A DNA stretch of 64,000 bases from Candidatus Thorarchaeota archaeon (GTDB lineage: Archaea; Asgardarchaeota; Thorarchaeia; Thorarchaeales; Thorarchaeaceae), in contig JAIZWL010000001.1 in the NCBI GenBank assembly GCA_021498125.1, positions 509,434 to 573,433 on the forward strand, written 5' to 3'. The stretch's first letter is position 1. Every line of letters begins with the position of its first letter. The notes under the pieces are model-generated. The model saw only the letters and a program-made list of their open reading frames with translations, was not told the origin of the DNA and searched no databases. This document shows, piece by piece, positions 41,514-50,714 of this stretch. The translations under genes were made by a program, and so were the position numbers.

Positions 41514-42665
41514 ATGATTGGTCCCCGTAGGTCAGGTAAGACTTTTTTCATGTATCAGATTACAGAATCACTTGAAGCCGAATTCGGTAAAGAGAACATG
41601 GTCTATGTGGACTTTGAGGATCCGTTGGTCCGTGTTTCTTATTCCGACTTCATACGTGTACTTGACGAGTTGATTCCCGATCGAGATGTTCTCTTACTTG
41701 ATGAGATTCAGTCTATAGAAGACTGGGCATCGTGGTTGAGAGGGTTTCATAACTGGCGAAAATATCATATATTTGTGAGTGGCTCCAGTTCAAAGCTGTT
41801 AGATCGTGAGATTGTGACTTCACTACGCGGGAGGAGTATATCTCGGATTGTCTTTCCGTTCAGTTTTAGAGAGATCTTCAAATATGAGGATCTATCAGGA
41901 CGAAAGGCCAATGCACTTTTGAATAGATATCTTGAGTGGGGTGGTTTCCCGCGTGTCTATCTCTCCACTGATAAATCCGAGCTTCTCAGTGCCTATAATG
42001 ACACGATTTTCTTTAGGGATGTAGTAGAGCGTTTTAATGTTCGTGACATTCAGAGTGCACGTATTTTCAGAGACCAGTTGATGCGTAACCTTGCACAACC
42101 GTTTTCGATATCAAAGACTACAAAGTTTCTCAAGAGTATTGGTATTTCTAAGAGTAAAAAGACTCTTAGCGAGTTGCTCGACTATTTTGAGGATGCCTTT
42201 TTGATTTTCTCTGTCCCACGGTTCTCGCGGTCTTCACGAGGAGTCACGCAGATGCCAAAGAAGGTCTATCCTGTAGATGTGGGACTCTTTCAACCATACT
42301 TTTCATTCTCCGAATCAATTACTCGTAGATTTGAGGCCGTTGCTGCAATCGAACTCCACAAAGAATCCCTACGTCACGGAACAGAGTTATTCTATTGGCA
42401 GTCCCATGAGGGGTATGAAGTCGATTTTGTGATTCGTGGCCGAAGGGGAATTGAACAGATGATACAGGTATGTTACAATATAGAAGACGAGAAGACACGA
42501 ATGCGTGAAGAACGATCTCTTCTCAAGGCATCACGTGCCTTTGATTGCAAGAGATTGCTTGTTATCACATGGGATGTCGAGGATAAAGTCGAACATGATG
42601 GCGCAATAATTAATTATATCCCTATGAGCAAGTGGTTACTTGGGCATGCGAATAGTGACCACTGA
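41514..42665 (+). CDS. Archaeal P-loop ATPase with C-terminal nuclease-like domain (AAA_14/DUF4143 type)
   Basis: 383 residues as read from ATG 41514. Walker A GPRRSGKT lies at residues 3-10, too close to the N-terminus for the family. Walker B is VLLLDEIQ, a winged-helix segment follows, and the C-terminal domain contains EVDFVIRG, the acidic core of the associated PD-(D/E)xK-like fold. Upstream, the same frame continues as ILERSIPVSVTEEITT back to a TGA without a start, while ATG 41444 in the next frame encodes MVRGRIQD. Joining the two gives a normal family N-terminus, so a one-base frameshift near 41467 is likely, real or an assembly error. Such genes often move between archaea. Confidence 0.8.
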   Translation: MIGPRRSGKTFFMYQITESLEAEFGKENMVYVDFEDPLVRVSYSDFIRVLDELIPDRDVLLLDEIQSIEDWASWLRGFHNWRKYHIFVSGSSSKLLDREIVTSLRGRSISRIVFPFSFREIFKYEDLSGRKANALLNRYLEWGGFPRVYLSTDKSELLSAYNDTIFFRDVVERFNVRDIQSARIFRDQLMRNLAQPFSISKTTKFLKSIGISKSKKTLSELLDYFEDAFLIFSVPRFSRSSRGVTQMPKKVYPVDVGLFQPYFSFSESITRRFEAVAAIELHKESLRHGTELFYWQSHEGYEVDFVIRGRRGIEQMIQVCYNIEDEKTRMREERSLLKASRAFDCKRLLVITWDVEDKVEHDGAIINYIPMSKWLLGHANSDH

Positions 42666-42845
42666 GCCTTTTTTGATTCGGTTCATGATCTTTCCGTATG
42701 CCTCCGATTATGATGATGATAATAATTGACTTGATCGTTGTATGTCTTAGATGAACTCTTGGTTGAATATTTCCAAGAAAGCCTATAAGTGACGACTCAC
42801 CAATTGCTGTCATCATCATGCCTCGCATCGGACACGTGATTGAAC

Positions 42846-44510
42846 ATGGAACTATTTCCTATATTGGTAGATGGAGATGAAGTGGATACTGGCAAATACA
42901 TCATATTTCCAGATATGGATAAGGTGATAGTGGAACCAGGACTAGCCATATCTCTTCAACTTAGAGGAGCATCTTTCAGTCAGAAAGCCATCTTTTCAAG
43001 AGCACCAGGTCTTATTCCTCAAAGCACGCCTGAGATGAGATACCTCAAGGACTATCGTAAGGCCCACGGAGTTCCTAAATATTCACGCGACGAGCTAGAT
43101 GAGATATCTTACGCCCGAGTAGCACTTGCTCGTGAAGAGGACATCCGTCGGGCAATTCACTCTGGTGCGCGGGATCATCAGAAGCTCTTCAACCCCTTTA
43201 GAGTAAAAGACATGGGTGTGAGTCTTGACGATCGTGTCGATGCGCTCTATCATGCAGGGCTGGCGGTCAAGGACCGATTCAAGGAAGTTCAAGAAATCTC
43301 GATACGCGAGGGTGTTCCCATCAAGACCTTTGAGTGGACCTGGTCCATGTTTACCGAATATCTTGAACGTGAGACCTTCGAACTATGGGGCAAGGCTCTA
43401 GATGTTGTTGAGACCCCGGGAAGGGATGGGGGTAAGAATTATCGTTTCAGAGAACCCTACGGTGTGACCTGTCTGTTCACGCCCTATAACTCTCCCTTGG
43501 CGCTTGGAATCCTCAGTATCACCTCTTCAATACTTGCTGGCAATGCGACTATTCTGAAACCACCTAGCAAAGTACCTCTCTCCACCATCCTCTTAGGCCG
43601 TATCTTTGTGGAGTCATTTGTTGGCAACGGTCTGCCTTTGGGTATGCTCCAAGTACTCACTGGAGGCGGGAAACAGATGATGAGCCGATTTATGAATGAT
43701 CCACTTGTCCGCGCTCTAGTCTGGTATGGTGACAGCAATACTGGTGTACATCTCTGGTCTCAATCAGTGATGCACCGAATACAGATGGCACCGGAACTCG
43801 CAGGCAGTGATGCGTGTCTTGTATGGGGTCGAGATGTGGATCTTGAGTTTGCAGCAAAAATGATTGTGAAGGGGCGATACCTTGGCAGTGGGCAGGCCTG
43901 TCTTGCCGTTAAGCGACTGCTCGTGCAGAAGGAATTACATGATGATCTAGTCGCCCTACTAGTAGAAGAGGCTAACAGGCTTCAGGTTGGTCGGCCCTCA
44001 GACCCAGCAACCGATCTTCCACCATTAGGGATCACTGCTCTATATCTTCTTGTGGATCAGATGGACGACGCACTGGCAAAAGGGGCACATGTCAAGATTG
44101 GTGGGTATCGTTGTGATTTCCAAGGAGACCCCGATCCGGCAGGACTCTTCTACAAGCCAACTGTTCTGACTGAAGTGACTCCAGATATGCGAATCATGAC
44201 CGAAGAGGTCTTTGCACCAGCCTTACCAGTGATGGCGGTCGATAGTGTTGAAGAGGCGATCTCAATCGCTAATCGATCTCGCTATGGCCTGAGATCATCA
44301 ATCTTCACAGATGATGTCAATGCTAGGCGCACATGGGTGAAAGAGATAGAGGCCGGGGGAGTCATAATCGGCACAGACCATCTCTATTTCGATCCGTATA
44401 TGCCACATCTTGGAGGCTATAAGGACTCTGGAGTAATAGGCGCAAAGTACTTCCCTGAGATGTTGACCAGAATGAAGTATGTTCATGTGGGGCCTAGTGT
44501 GGAGTTCTGA
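42846..44510 (+). CDS. Aldehyde dehydrogenase family protein
   Basis: About 554 residues, an NAD(P)-dependent oxidation enzyme. Catalytic elements are all visible: PYNSPLALG with the oxyanion asparagine, LKPPSKVPLS for the cofactor, PELAGSDACLV with the general base Glu, and GSGQACLAVKR with the nucleophilic cysteine. EEVFAPALPVM closes the active site. It carries an N-terminal extension of about 100 residues compared with typical members. Substrate not assignable. ATG 42846 is preferred over TTG 42840; no clear ribosome site, and a TATA-like CCTATAAGT at 42782-42790 fits a leader of about 30 nt. The methyltransferase gene follows two bases after the stop. Confidence 0.9.
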   Translation: MELFPILVDGDEVDTGKYIIFPDMDKVIVEPGLAISLQLRGASFSQKAIFSRAPGLIPQSTPEMRYLKDYRKAHGVPKYSRDELDEISYARVALAREEDIRRAIHSGARDHQKLFNPFRVKDMGVSLDDRVDALYHAGLAVKDRFKEVQEISIREGVPIKTFEWTWSMFTEYLERETFELWGKALDVVETPGRDGGKNYRFREPYGVTCLFTPYNSPLALGILSITSSILAGNATILKPPSKVPLSTILLGRIFVESFVGNGLPLGMLQVLTGGGKQMMSRFMNDPLVRALVWYGDSNTGVHLWSQSVMHRIQMAPELAGSDACLVWGRDVDLEFAAKMIVKGRYLGSGQACLAVKRLLVQKELHDDLVALLVEEANRLQVGRPSDPATDLPPLGITALYLLVDQMDDALAKGAHVKIGGYRCDFQGDPDPAGLFYKPTVLTEVTPDMRIMTEEVFAPALPVMAVDSVEEAISIANRSRYGLRSSIFTDDVNARRTWVKEIEAGGVIIGTDHLYFDPYMPHLGGYKDSGVIGAKYFPEMLTRMKYVHVGPSVEF

Positions 44511-44512
44511 AA

Positions 44513-45874
44513 ATGAACGACAGCGGGGCGGAACCAGATCGGACTACACTGCTCAAAATAATAAAATCTGAAGCACGTAAGAAATCAGTCGAGTTGCTCT
44601 GTGAGTTTGCCACGCGACCCACATCCATGCATGCTATCTTGAGGCAATACCTTGCTGAGGAGAAGCCTACAGTTGACCTATTCATGATGGTGCAGGCTCT
44701 CACCATGAGCACTATCAGGTTTCTTAACACCATCGACTTTCTCATATCGCGGAGCAAATTACAGGCGCATTTCAAGAGTCTGCCCGACCCCGAAAAGAAT
44801 GCCTTACGACTGGCGGTCTATGAGGGGCGATGGCTAAGAACACCAATTGCTATACTTGAAGACCAGTATCTTGCAAAATATGATCACCTCCGCAGAGCAC
44901 TTAGACGCGCAATTGGGATGGATCTTGCAAGAGCAGTTTCCTCACTAGAAGATCCCGAGCGTTTGGGGATTGAGTTTTCCCATCCATCCTTTCTTGTCAA
45001 GACATTCATTGACAAGCTTGGGAGAGATGATGCCATCCAGCTTATGCAAGTCAATCTTCAACCGCGTCCATATTACATTCGTCCAAATCTACTGAAATGT
45101 AACGAGTCTGAAATGGTGGAGGCACTACATGAGGCCAATATCAAGGTTGAATCAGACCCTGAAGTGACTGGTATCTATAAGGTGATTGAGGGAGCAGACC
45201 GCATCATCAGGTCCTCATTATTTCGTAAGGGCAATGTGCTTGTACAGGACAAGGCCAGTGTGTTGACAGTCAGATCGTTAGATGCACGGCCGGGCGATAC
45301 AGTATGGGATGCCTGTGCAGCCCCCGGAATGAAGACCCAACTCCTCTGGGAGTCCATGCACAAACAGGGCCACTTGGCCGCCTCCGATATTCATCTTGGC
45401 AGATTAAAAATGGCGGCCGATCGAATCGGAGCACTCGGCTGTAGTGAGGTCTCATGGATACTTGCAGATGCTTCAACTGTTCCTGTACGTAATGCTGACA
45501 AGATCCTCATCGATGCACCATGTACTTCAACAGGAATTCTACGAAGTCGTCCCTCCTTCAAGTGGAAACTAAACAAGAGGTATCTCATGAGTATCATGTC
45601 AATACAGCATAAGATTCTGGAGGGGATTATGTCTGTCTATGTGAATAGACCCAGCACTGAAATTGTCTATGCAACATGCTCTCTCTTGCCTCATGAGGGC
45701 GAGGACCAAATCGATTCCATGCTGAGCCGGTATGATGTGGAGTTTCTTGAGATTCCAATTCCCAATGCGAGCCACGGTTACCCCGAATATACGTGTACAG
45801 ATAAGGTCCGACGATTGTTCCCACATATTCACAATACAAGTGGCTTTTTTATTGCGAAGTTTCGTATTGTGTGA
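44513..45874 (+). CDS. RNA (cytosine-5) methyltransferase, RsmB/Nop2 family
   Basis: 453 residues. A helical N-terminal domain like NusB (about 10-150) precedes a PUA-like linker and the methyltransferase core. Key motifs are DACAAPGMKT for S-adenosylmethionine, DAPCTSTGILR with the releasing cysteine, and YATCSLLPHEGE with the catalytic cysteine. It methylates C5 of a cytosine in rRNA or tRNA; the exact target cannot be read from sequence. The NusB-like front is characteristic of RsmB. It is co-transcribed with the aldehyde dehydrogenase gene (2-bp gap). Confidence 0.92.
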   Translation: MNDSGAEPDRTTLLKIIKSEARKKSVELLCEFATRPTSMHAILRQYLAEEKPTVDLFMMVQALTMSTIRFLNTIDFLISRSKLQAHFKSLPDPEKNALRLAVYEGRWLRTPIAILEDQYLAKYDHLRRALRRAIGMDLARAVSSLEDPERLGIEFSHPSFLVKTFIDKLGRDDAIQLMQVNLQPRPYYIRPNLLKCNESEMVEALHEANIKVESDPEVTGIYKVIEGADRIIRSSLFRKGNVLVQDKASVLTVRSLDARPGDTVWDACAAPGMKTQLLWESMHKQGHLAASDIHLGRLKMAADRIGALGCSEVSWILADASTVPVRNADKILIDAPCTSTGILRSRPSFKWKLNKRYLMSIMSIQHKILEGIMSVYVNRPSTEIVYATCSLLPHEGEDQIDSMLSRYDVEFLEIPIPNASHGYPEYTCTDKVRRLFPHIHNTSGFFIAKFRIV

Positions 45875-45876
45875 CC

Positions 45877-46821
45877 TCACCGTCCACCGGATACTCGTCG
45901 ATAGATCGAGTCCATTACCCTACGCGCAAATTCCTGATCATCTTTGAAGGCGAACGGAATCGAATAATACTCCTTGCGTGCCTTTTCGATGGTCTCTATA
46001 TCTCGGCTCACATATGCTCGAAACAATAGTTTGGTCCACTTGAAACATGGGTCTTGATTGAACTTGTCAGAGAATCCGGAGGACTCCGCAACCTGAGTCA
46101 GATATTTGATTCCGTCCTTTGGTCTTCCCAGCATCAGATCTGCAAGTGCACCCATACATGCAAAGACAATCGCATTCTTTGCCAATCCTGATTTGATATA
46201 GGTCTCGGCGCCCTCCTTGTATTCCTTCGATTTCTTTGCATAGAGTTGACGACCATCAACTATCGTGATATCCCGCAGTTGTTCCTCATGCTCGACCTTT
46301 TTCAGCCCTCCGCCACTCAGAAGGGTCGCCTTGAGTTCCGCCTGCATGCTTCGCATATTATCTTTCATGACCAATTTGTTTGCAGTCGTGATCATATTCC
46401 GTCCTGCCTTGAGGAGCGACTCGCGGACAGATGAATTCTGTAAGGTGGGATCCGAATTGGCTATTCCGCTCTCATAGACGGCGCGACAATATCGATAGAT
46501 CTCATAGGCACGATTAATGAGTCCGAGATCGACCAGAAAGTTGAGGCCAGAGATCGCAGTGAGAATGGCATTATCGGTCTCGCCAAGATTTTCGAACTGG
46601 GTTGCGGCCTCAATAAGCCATAGGACTGCATCCGAACTCTGTTGAGACATCATCTCTTGGCCCTTGGCAAGGGAGGTGTATGCGTCTATGCACATTACCG
46701 ATCTGTCAAAGTCCGAACATTTCATGGCCACCTCGCCCTTGGAAATGACCTGATTTCGTAGGCCACAGGTGTAGCGACCCTTATCACTACGAAGCCAAGA
46801 GCAATATTCTGATGATTCCAC
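45877..46821 (-). CDS. Alpha-helical solenoid protein with N-terminal cysteines
   Basis: 314 residues from GTG 46821 with GAGAGGTG upstream. Residues 7-44 contain four cysteines (C7, C19, C35 and C44), a possible metal site. The rest is a run of amphipathic helices typical of TPR or SNAP-like solenoids (LIEAATQFENLGETDNAILTA), implying protein binding. No catalytic residues were recognised. It is convergent with the methyltransferase gene, with three bases between the stops. Confidence 0.7.
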   Translation of the reverse strand: MESSEYCSWLRSDKGRYTCGLRNQVISKGEVAMKCSDFDRSVMCIDAYTSLAKGQEMMSQQSSDAVLWLIEAATQFENLGETDNAILTAISGLNFLVDLGLINRAYEIYRYCRAVYESGIANSDPTLQNSSVRESLLKAGRNMITTANKLVMKDNMRSMQAELKATLLSGGGLKKVEHEEQLRDITIVDGRQLYAKKSKEYKEGAETYIKSGLAKNAIVFACMGALADLMLGRPKDGIKYLTQVAESSGFSDKFNQDPCFKWTKLLFRAYVSRDIETIEKARKEYYSIPFAFKDDQEFARRVMDSIYRRVSGGR

Positions 46822-46933
46822 TGTGCCTTTGCACCTCTCGGTAGGTCTTTATCTTGAGCGTTAAAAAATCCATTCACGGCGTATCATAACTCTTAACTGG
46901 ATATGTAACTTGGGCCTTGAGGAGGTATGCCTC

Positions 46934-47326
46934 GTGATAGACGGTGATGACGAACTGGAACGAATCCGTAAGAAGAAGATGGAGCAACTGATCGCTCGTG
47001 AGAAGCGGCTGCGCGAACAGCAAGAGCGTCAGCAAAAGACCACTACTGAACGATTGGGCCTCCTGAAGCGGTTTTTGGCTCCTGATGCTGCAAGTTACTT
47101 GGACGCTCTCAGAAAAAATGAGCCTGTCATTGCGAAGCGTGTTGAGGATGTGATCCTTTATCTCATAGTCTATCGCGGTATTCGTCAGATGTTCAGTCAA
47201 TTGGATGTTCGGTACGTCGAGCGCCAAGTAAAGGGTGAAGGTCCACGCATTAAGATTCAGCGTGATGGTGAGACCTCCGATTTTAGTGACTATGTCCGCG
47301 AGGCCATTCATAAGAAAGATGAATGA
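46934..47326 (+). CDS. PDCD5/TFAR19-family DNA-binding protein
   Basis: 130 residues, conserved in archaea and eukaryotes. It has the family start DDELERIRKKKMEQL, a charged helix, then a three-helix core (LKRFLAPDAASYLDALR...VAKRVEDVILYL) and a basic C-terminal stretch. Archaeal members bind DNA; the human one is linked to apoptosis and the chaperonin. The true start is GTG 46934: GGAGGT at 46921-46926 lies seven bases upstream, whereas a TTG at 46910 has no site. Central spacing is slightly unusual for the family but the call is good. Confidence 0.85.
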   Translation: MIDGDDELERIRKKKMEQLIAREKRLREQQERQQKTTTERLGLLKRFLAPDAASYLDALRKNEPVIAKRVEDVILYLIVYRGIRQMFSQLDVRYVERQVKGEGPRIKIQRDGETSDFSDYVREAIHKKDE

Positions 47327-47345
47327 ATGATTAGACCGATCTCGC

Positions 47346-48263
47346 TCATTTCATGGCTTGAGCTCGAGATTTCCATTGGCGGATCTTGTATTGCAGATCT
47401 TGGATGTCGCCCGGCTTTGAATTCCATGCATTGGCCGTCCGGCGCATCTCAAAGATGAGTGCACCGCCTCGTGCCAGTTTCTGTTCCAATATGTCCACAG
47501 CGGTCTCAAGAGCCTTGGCAATATTCTCATGGCCCTCGGTACGTTCCACTATCTGATCCAGATCATCAAATATGGTGTCCGGTGAAGCGCGTTGCCACTG
47601 CTCGATAGGAATCTGAGCCTCACGATACTTTTTGGCTGGGATGACCACATTATTCGGACCGAGCTCCACTTCGTCTTCGACTTGCAGTTTATCTATTATT
47701 GATTTAATCTCCGCTACGCTTGTAGCCAACATAGCTGCAAGATCTTCAATGGTCACCTTGCGCTTTTGTAAGACAATGCCAAGGATTCGGTATCGCGTAT
47801 CACCATGAGCCAACAGGGCTTTTCTCAACCCTTCGATGGCCTGTTCTTTTCCCGTGATTGCATCCATCGATGCAGCAGAGAGTTTGGCCAGGTCCTCTTT
47901 GAGCTGGCGGACTTGGGCTTGAGCAAGATCCAGTTGGTGCTGGGTTTCTCCTGACTGGGGTAGACCTGATACCACGGGGGCTCCTGTGGTTGGTTGGTCG
48001 GATCGCATATCGCGGACCTCTTGCCCCATTGCACGAAGCGCACCCTGAGCCTTCTGGAGTTCAGTCTTTAATTGCTGAATCTCAGAGTCCTTCTCTTTCA
48101 CACTCTGCTCAAGGGTCTGTAGTTGCTGATTCAGCTGAGATGCCCGTCGGACACTACCGCTAAGTTGGGCTTGCATGGTCTCTAAGCGTTGATTGAGAGC
48201 TGCAATTTGCATGGTCTTTTCTCTTAGCCGTGTGTTAATATCGTCGGACATATCAATTCCCAT
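47346..48263 (-). CDS. Coiled-coil and winged-helix protein
   Basis: 305 residues (ATG 48263, or 48251 which gives MSDDINTR). Residues 10-95 and 110-150 are long coiled coils. Residues about 157-215 form a winged helix (ILGIVLQKRKVTIEDLAAML). The remaining part is helical. It is probably a DNA-associated or structural protein. The TatD gene starts 64 bp away on the other strand, so they share a promoter region. Confidence 0.7.
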   Translation of the reverse strand: MGIDMSDDINTRLREKTMQIAALNQRLETMQAQLSGSVRRASQLNQQLQTLEQSVKEKDSEIQQLKTELQKAQGALRAMGQEVRDMRSDQPTTGAPVVSGLPQSGETQHQLDLAQAQVRQLKEDLAKLSAASMDAITGKEQAIEGLRKALLAHGDTRYRILGIVLQKRKVTIEDLAAMLATSVAEIKSIIDKLQVEDEVELGPNNVVIPAKKYREAQIPIEQWQRASPDTIFDDLDQIVERTEGHENIAKALETAVDILEQKLARGGALIFEMRRTANAWNSKPGDIQDLQYKIRQWKSRAQAMK

Positions 48264-48327
48264 TCTTTGTCAGACGGTGACGGATAAAAAGGAAATGTGT
48301 ATTGCCTCAAAGGGAAGTGTTTCTGTT

Positions 48328-49080
48328 ATGCGCTTATTCGATGCCCATACTCATCTTGACATGAAACATTACCAGCATGACTTGGACAAGGTGATCAAAC
48401 GGGCACAGGATGCTGGTGTGGAGGGCATGGTGACCTGCTCTATTGGCCCCGGTTCCTTTAGACGAACACTAGGGATTGTGGAAAAATACAAGGGCCTCGT
48501 CTTTCATACTGCTGGAACCTCCGTGTCACAATTGACCAGAAAAGAGGCTGATGAGATCATTGCACTCTCTCGCAAGTATGCTGACCAAATAGTTGCAGTT
48601 GGTGAGGTGGGACTTGACTATTACTGGATAAAAGATCCTGCTGGTCGTAAGGCGCAGGAGCCGCTCTTTATTGATTTTATTAGGTTGGCAGAAGAGCTGA
48701 ATCTGCCAATTGTCATCCATTCACGTAAGGCTGAGGCTGAGGCCACTGACATACTTGAACGGGAATTCAATGGTCCTGTGCTTATGCATTGTTTTGATGG
48801 TCCTCCGCGTGTCGCTCAGCGTGTGGCCGACAATGGCTGGTTCATTACACTTCCAGCCAATTTTGGACGCTATAGAAACCGGAGGCGCGCCGCCGAGATC
48901 ATGCCCCTTGAACAGATCTTACTTGAAACCGATGGTCCCTATCTATCTCCTACGGATCAACGAAACGAGCCTGCAAATGTTAGATATGGCTGTGAAACCC
49001 TTGCGGAGATTAAAGAGGTTGATCCCGAAGTTGTCGGGACGACTACGACCTCCAATGCGCGTGAATTCTATCGCCTCTGA
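48328..49080 (+). CDS. tatD: TatD-family metal-dependent deoxyribonuclease
   Basis: 250 residues. All metal ligands are present: FDAHTHLD at the N-terminus, GEVGLDY, IHSRKAE, MHCFDG and ETDGPYL. TatD enzymes trim DNA 3' ends and may serve in repair. The frame extends back to 48193, but that part overlaps the divergent gene. ATG 48328 (MRLFDAHTHLD) matches the family start, with AAGGGAAG upstream. Confidence 0.92.
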   Translation: MRLFDAHTHLDMKHYQHDLDKVIKRAQDAGVEGMVTCSIGPGSFRRTLGIVEKYKGLVFHTAGTSVSQLTRKEADEIIALSRKYADQIVAVGEVGLDYYWIKDPAGRKAQEPLFIDFIRLAEELNLPIVIHSRKAEAEATDILEREFNGPVLMHCFDGPPRVAQRVADNGWFITLPANFGRYRNRRRAAEIMPLEQILLETDGPYLSPTDQRNEPANVRYGCETLAEIKEVDPEVVGTTTTSNAREFYRL

Positions 49081-49153
49081 AAACTTGTTCAATGCCTGAC
49101 CGACATGGCCATATACAAAGAAGACTAAATACTATAGTGGACTGTGAAAAGGT

Positions 49154-49942
49154 GTGTATACTCGGAAATTCATAGACATAACAGCAGAACTCAAGCATCC
49201 TGTTGCTGTTGTGGGGCTACCCGGAATTGCAAATGTAGGGCGCATCTCAGTTGAAACGCTTATAGAGGTACTAAATGCAGAACCGGTCATGCAGTTTTTC
49301 TGTAGCGATTTCCCACCGCAGGTGATGGTCCATGACGGAATCACGAAGATGCCAAAATCATCACTCTATCTCTATCGATCAGCCCCAGATGAGCCGCATG
49401 ATGTGTTCTTTCTCACAGCAGACTATCAACCGGGAAATAGTCGTGGTGTCTTCGAGTATGCCGACTTTATCGTTCGAGAATTTGCCACTTATGGTGTGGA
49501 AGAGGTCATTGCACTTGCAGCCTACGAGCAAGACTATGCGGCTTACTTCGACCAATTCCCGGCCGAGCCACGTGTCTTTGTCTCAGCAAGTGATCAACAG
49601 CTCCTTGACGCATTATCGCTCATCTCAGGGGTTGTGAGTATGAAGCAGGGCGTCATCAATGGCGCTAATGGAATCATTCCGACCTGGGCCGCCACAATGT
49701 ATGATATGAAGGGTGCCTGTCTTCTAGGCGAGACCATCGGTATTCTCAAGATGGATTATCGCGCAGCCAGAATGGCCATCGCCGTCTTTGGGGATCTGGT
49801 GGGCCTCAAGACACCTCTTGATGCACTTGATGAACAGGCTGAACAAGTAGTTGAATTTCTTGGATGGGCCAAGGACGAGATGGAACAGCAGGGTAAGCAA
49901 ATGCAGGACGAGGAGACTCGACCTGACCGTTATATCGGATGA
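49154..49942 (+). CDS. PAC2-family protein (proteasome assembly chaperone-like)
   Basis: 262 residues. The PAC2 fold is recognised by VAVVGLPGIANVGR near 18-31, the HDVFFLTADYQPG strand and a NGANGIIPTWAATMYDMKG segment that fits the conserved substrate-like pocket. Eukaryotic PAC2 helps assemble proteasome rings; archaeal relatives are widespread but mostly untested. The start is GTG 49154. The C-terminal 40 residues are acidic and helical. It stands alone. Confidence 0.85.
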   Translation: MYTRKFIDITAELKHPVAVVGLPGIANVGRISVETLIEVLNAEPVMQFFCSDFPPQVMVHDGITKMPKSSLYLYRSAPDEPHDVFFLTADYQPGNSRGVFEYADFIVREFATYGVEEVIALAAYEQDYAAYFDQFPAEPRVFVSASDQQLLDALSLISGVVSMKQGVINGANGIIPTWAATMYDMKGACLLGETIGILKMDYRAARMAIAVFGDLVGLKTPLDALDEQAEQVVEFLGWAKDEMEQQGKQMQDEETRPDRYIG

Positions 49943-49947
49943 TATTG

Positions 49948-50139
49948 TTATTCAACAAGTTCGGGGCGAAGAATATCAGTTATCAATGCTTGGCTGTCCA
50001 GATTAATATAGAAATAATGATCATTATGTTTGACCTTTACTGTAAAGGGAAATCGCTTGGCACTGATTAGCACATTGGGCGGTACATTTAGTACGGTCTT
50101 TTTGCCACAGACTGGGCATTTTGCGTATCTTTTAAACAT
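49948..50139 (-). CDS. Very small zinc-ribbon-like protein
   Basis: 63 residues with one CPVCGKK knuckle near the start, then a strand-rich segment (FPFTVKVKHNDHYFYINLD). Only one CxxC pair is present, so the second half of a metal site would come from a partner or from the two histidines in KHNDH. It is 35 bp downstream of the 135-residue gene on the same strand, so probably in the same operon. No family was recognised. Confidence 0.6.
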   Translation of the reverse strand: MFKRYAKCPVCGKKTVLNVPPNVLISAKRFPFTVKVKHNDHYFYINLDSQALITDILRPELVE

Positions 50140-50174
50140 CTATTCCACCTTTATCAGATTATAAAATTCTCTGA

Positions 50175-50582
50175 TCATTTTGTAACTAATTTTGTATCTT
50201 CGCTCACTAGTAGAGTGGCACGGTATTGTTCGGGGCTTTGTAAGGCTTCCGTAAATAAGTTAATGATATCTGCTGCATCCATGTCGTATATTGTTGAAGA
50301 GTTTGTACCAATAATTCGTAGATTCTCGTAGACTCCAAACTCTGCCAGAATCTTAAACTCACTGTTGTTATGCTGTGCCTGAAGGATAAAGTGTTTTGCA
50401 AAATCTTTGAATTCGTTCTTTGGCCCCCTGAGGCTTGCCTGAATATGTATAGTTCTGCCTTTTTGAAGGAGTTCATCAAGAAGATACGCACGAATGACTT
50501 GGTTGCCGACCTTCCGACGGATATCACTAAATTCTTCAATGGTCCCATCGGCATTTTTCAGCTTCCATGTATGTGTACTCAA
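50175..50582 (-). CDS. Unknown small protein
   Basis: 135 residues from TTG 50582 with GGTGGT five bases upstream. It looks like one compact alpha/beta domain (WKLKNADGTIEEF, then HFILQAQHNNSEFKILAEFG). An AT-rich box TCTATATAATC (50613-50623, complement) would start transcription about 10 nt before the start codon. It lies upstream of the small zinc-knuckle protein. I do not recognise it. Confidence 0.6.
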   Translation of the reverse strand: MSTHTWKLKNADGTIEEFSDIRRKVGNQVIRAYLLDELLQKGRTIHIQASLRGPKNEFKDFAKHFILQAQHNNSEFKILAEFGVYENLRIIGTNSSTIYDMDAADIINLFTEALQSPEQYRATLLVSEDTKLVTK

Positions 50583-50714
50583 GTACTACCACCTATACTT
50601 TATACTTTGAAGCCGGATTATATAGAGATTATCTGCTCGTATTCTTGCGCGGAATACCTTTATTTGTTGGTGAGCATAACAATTCTCTGCCGATTATACG
50701 ATGGAGTGAGTCGA

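Noticed and set aside
48193-48327. Longer start for TatD
   Set aside because: It overlaps the divergent coiled-coil gene; family members begin at the FDAHTHLD strand, as from ATG 48328.
50370-50714. Longer start for the seven-transmembrane protein
   Set aside because: It lies antisense to the 135-residue gene and its promoter; ATG 50715 has a ribosome site.
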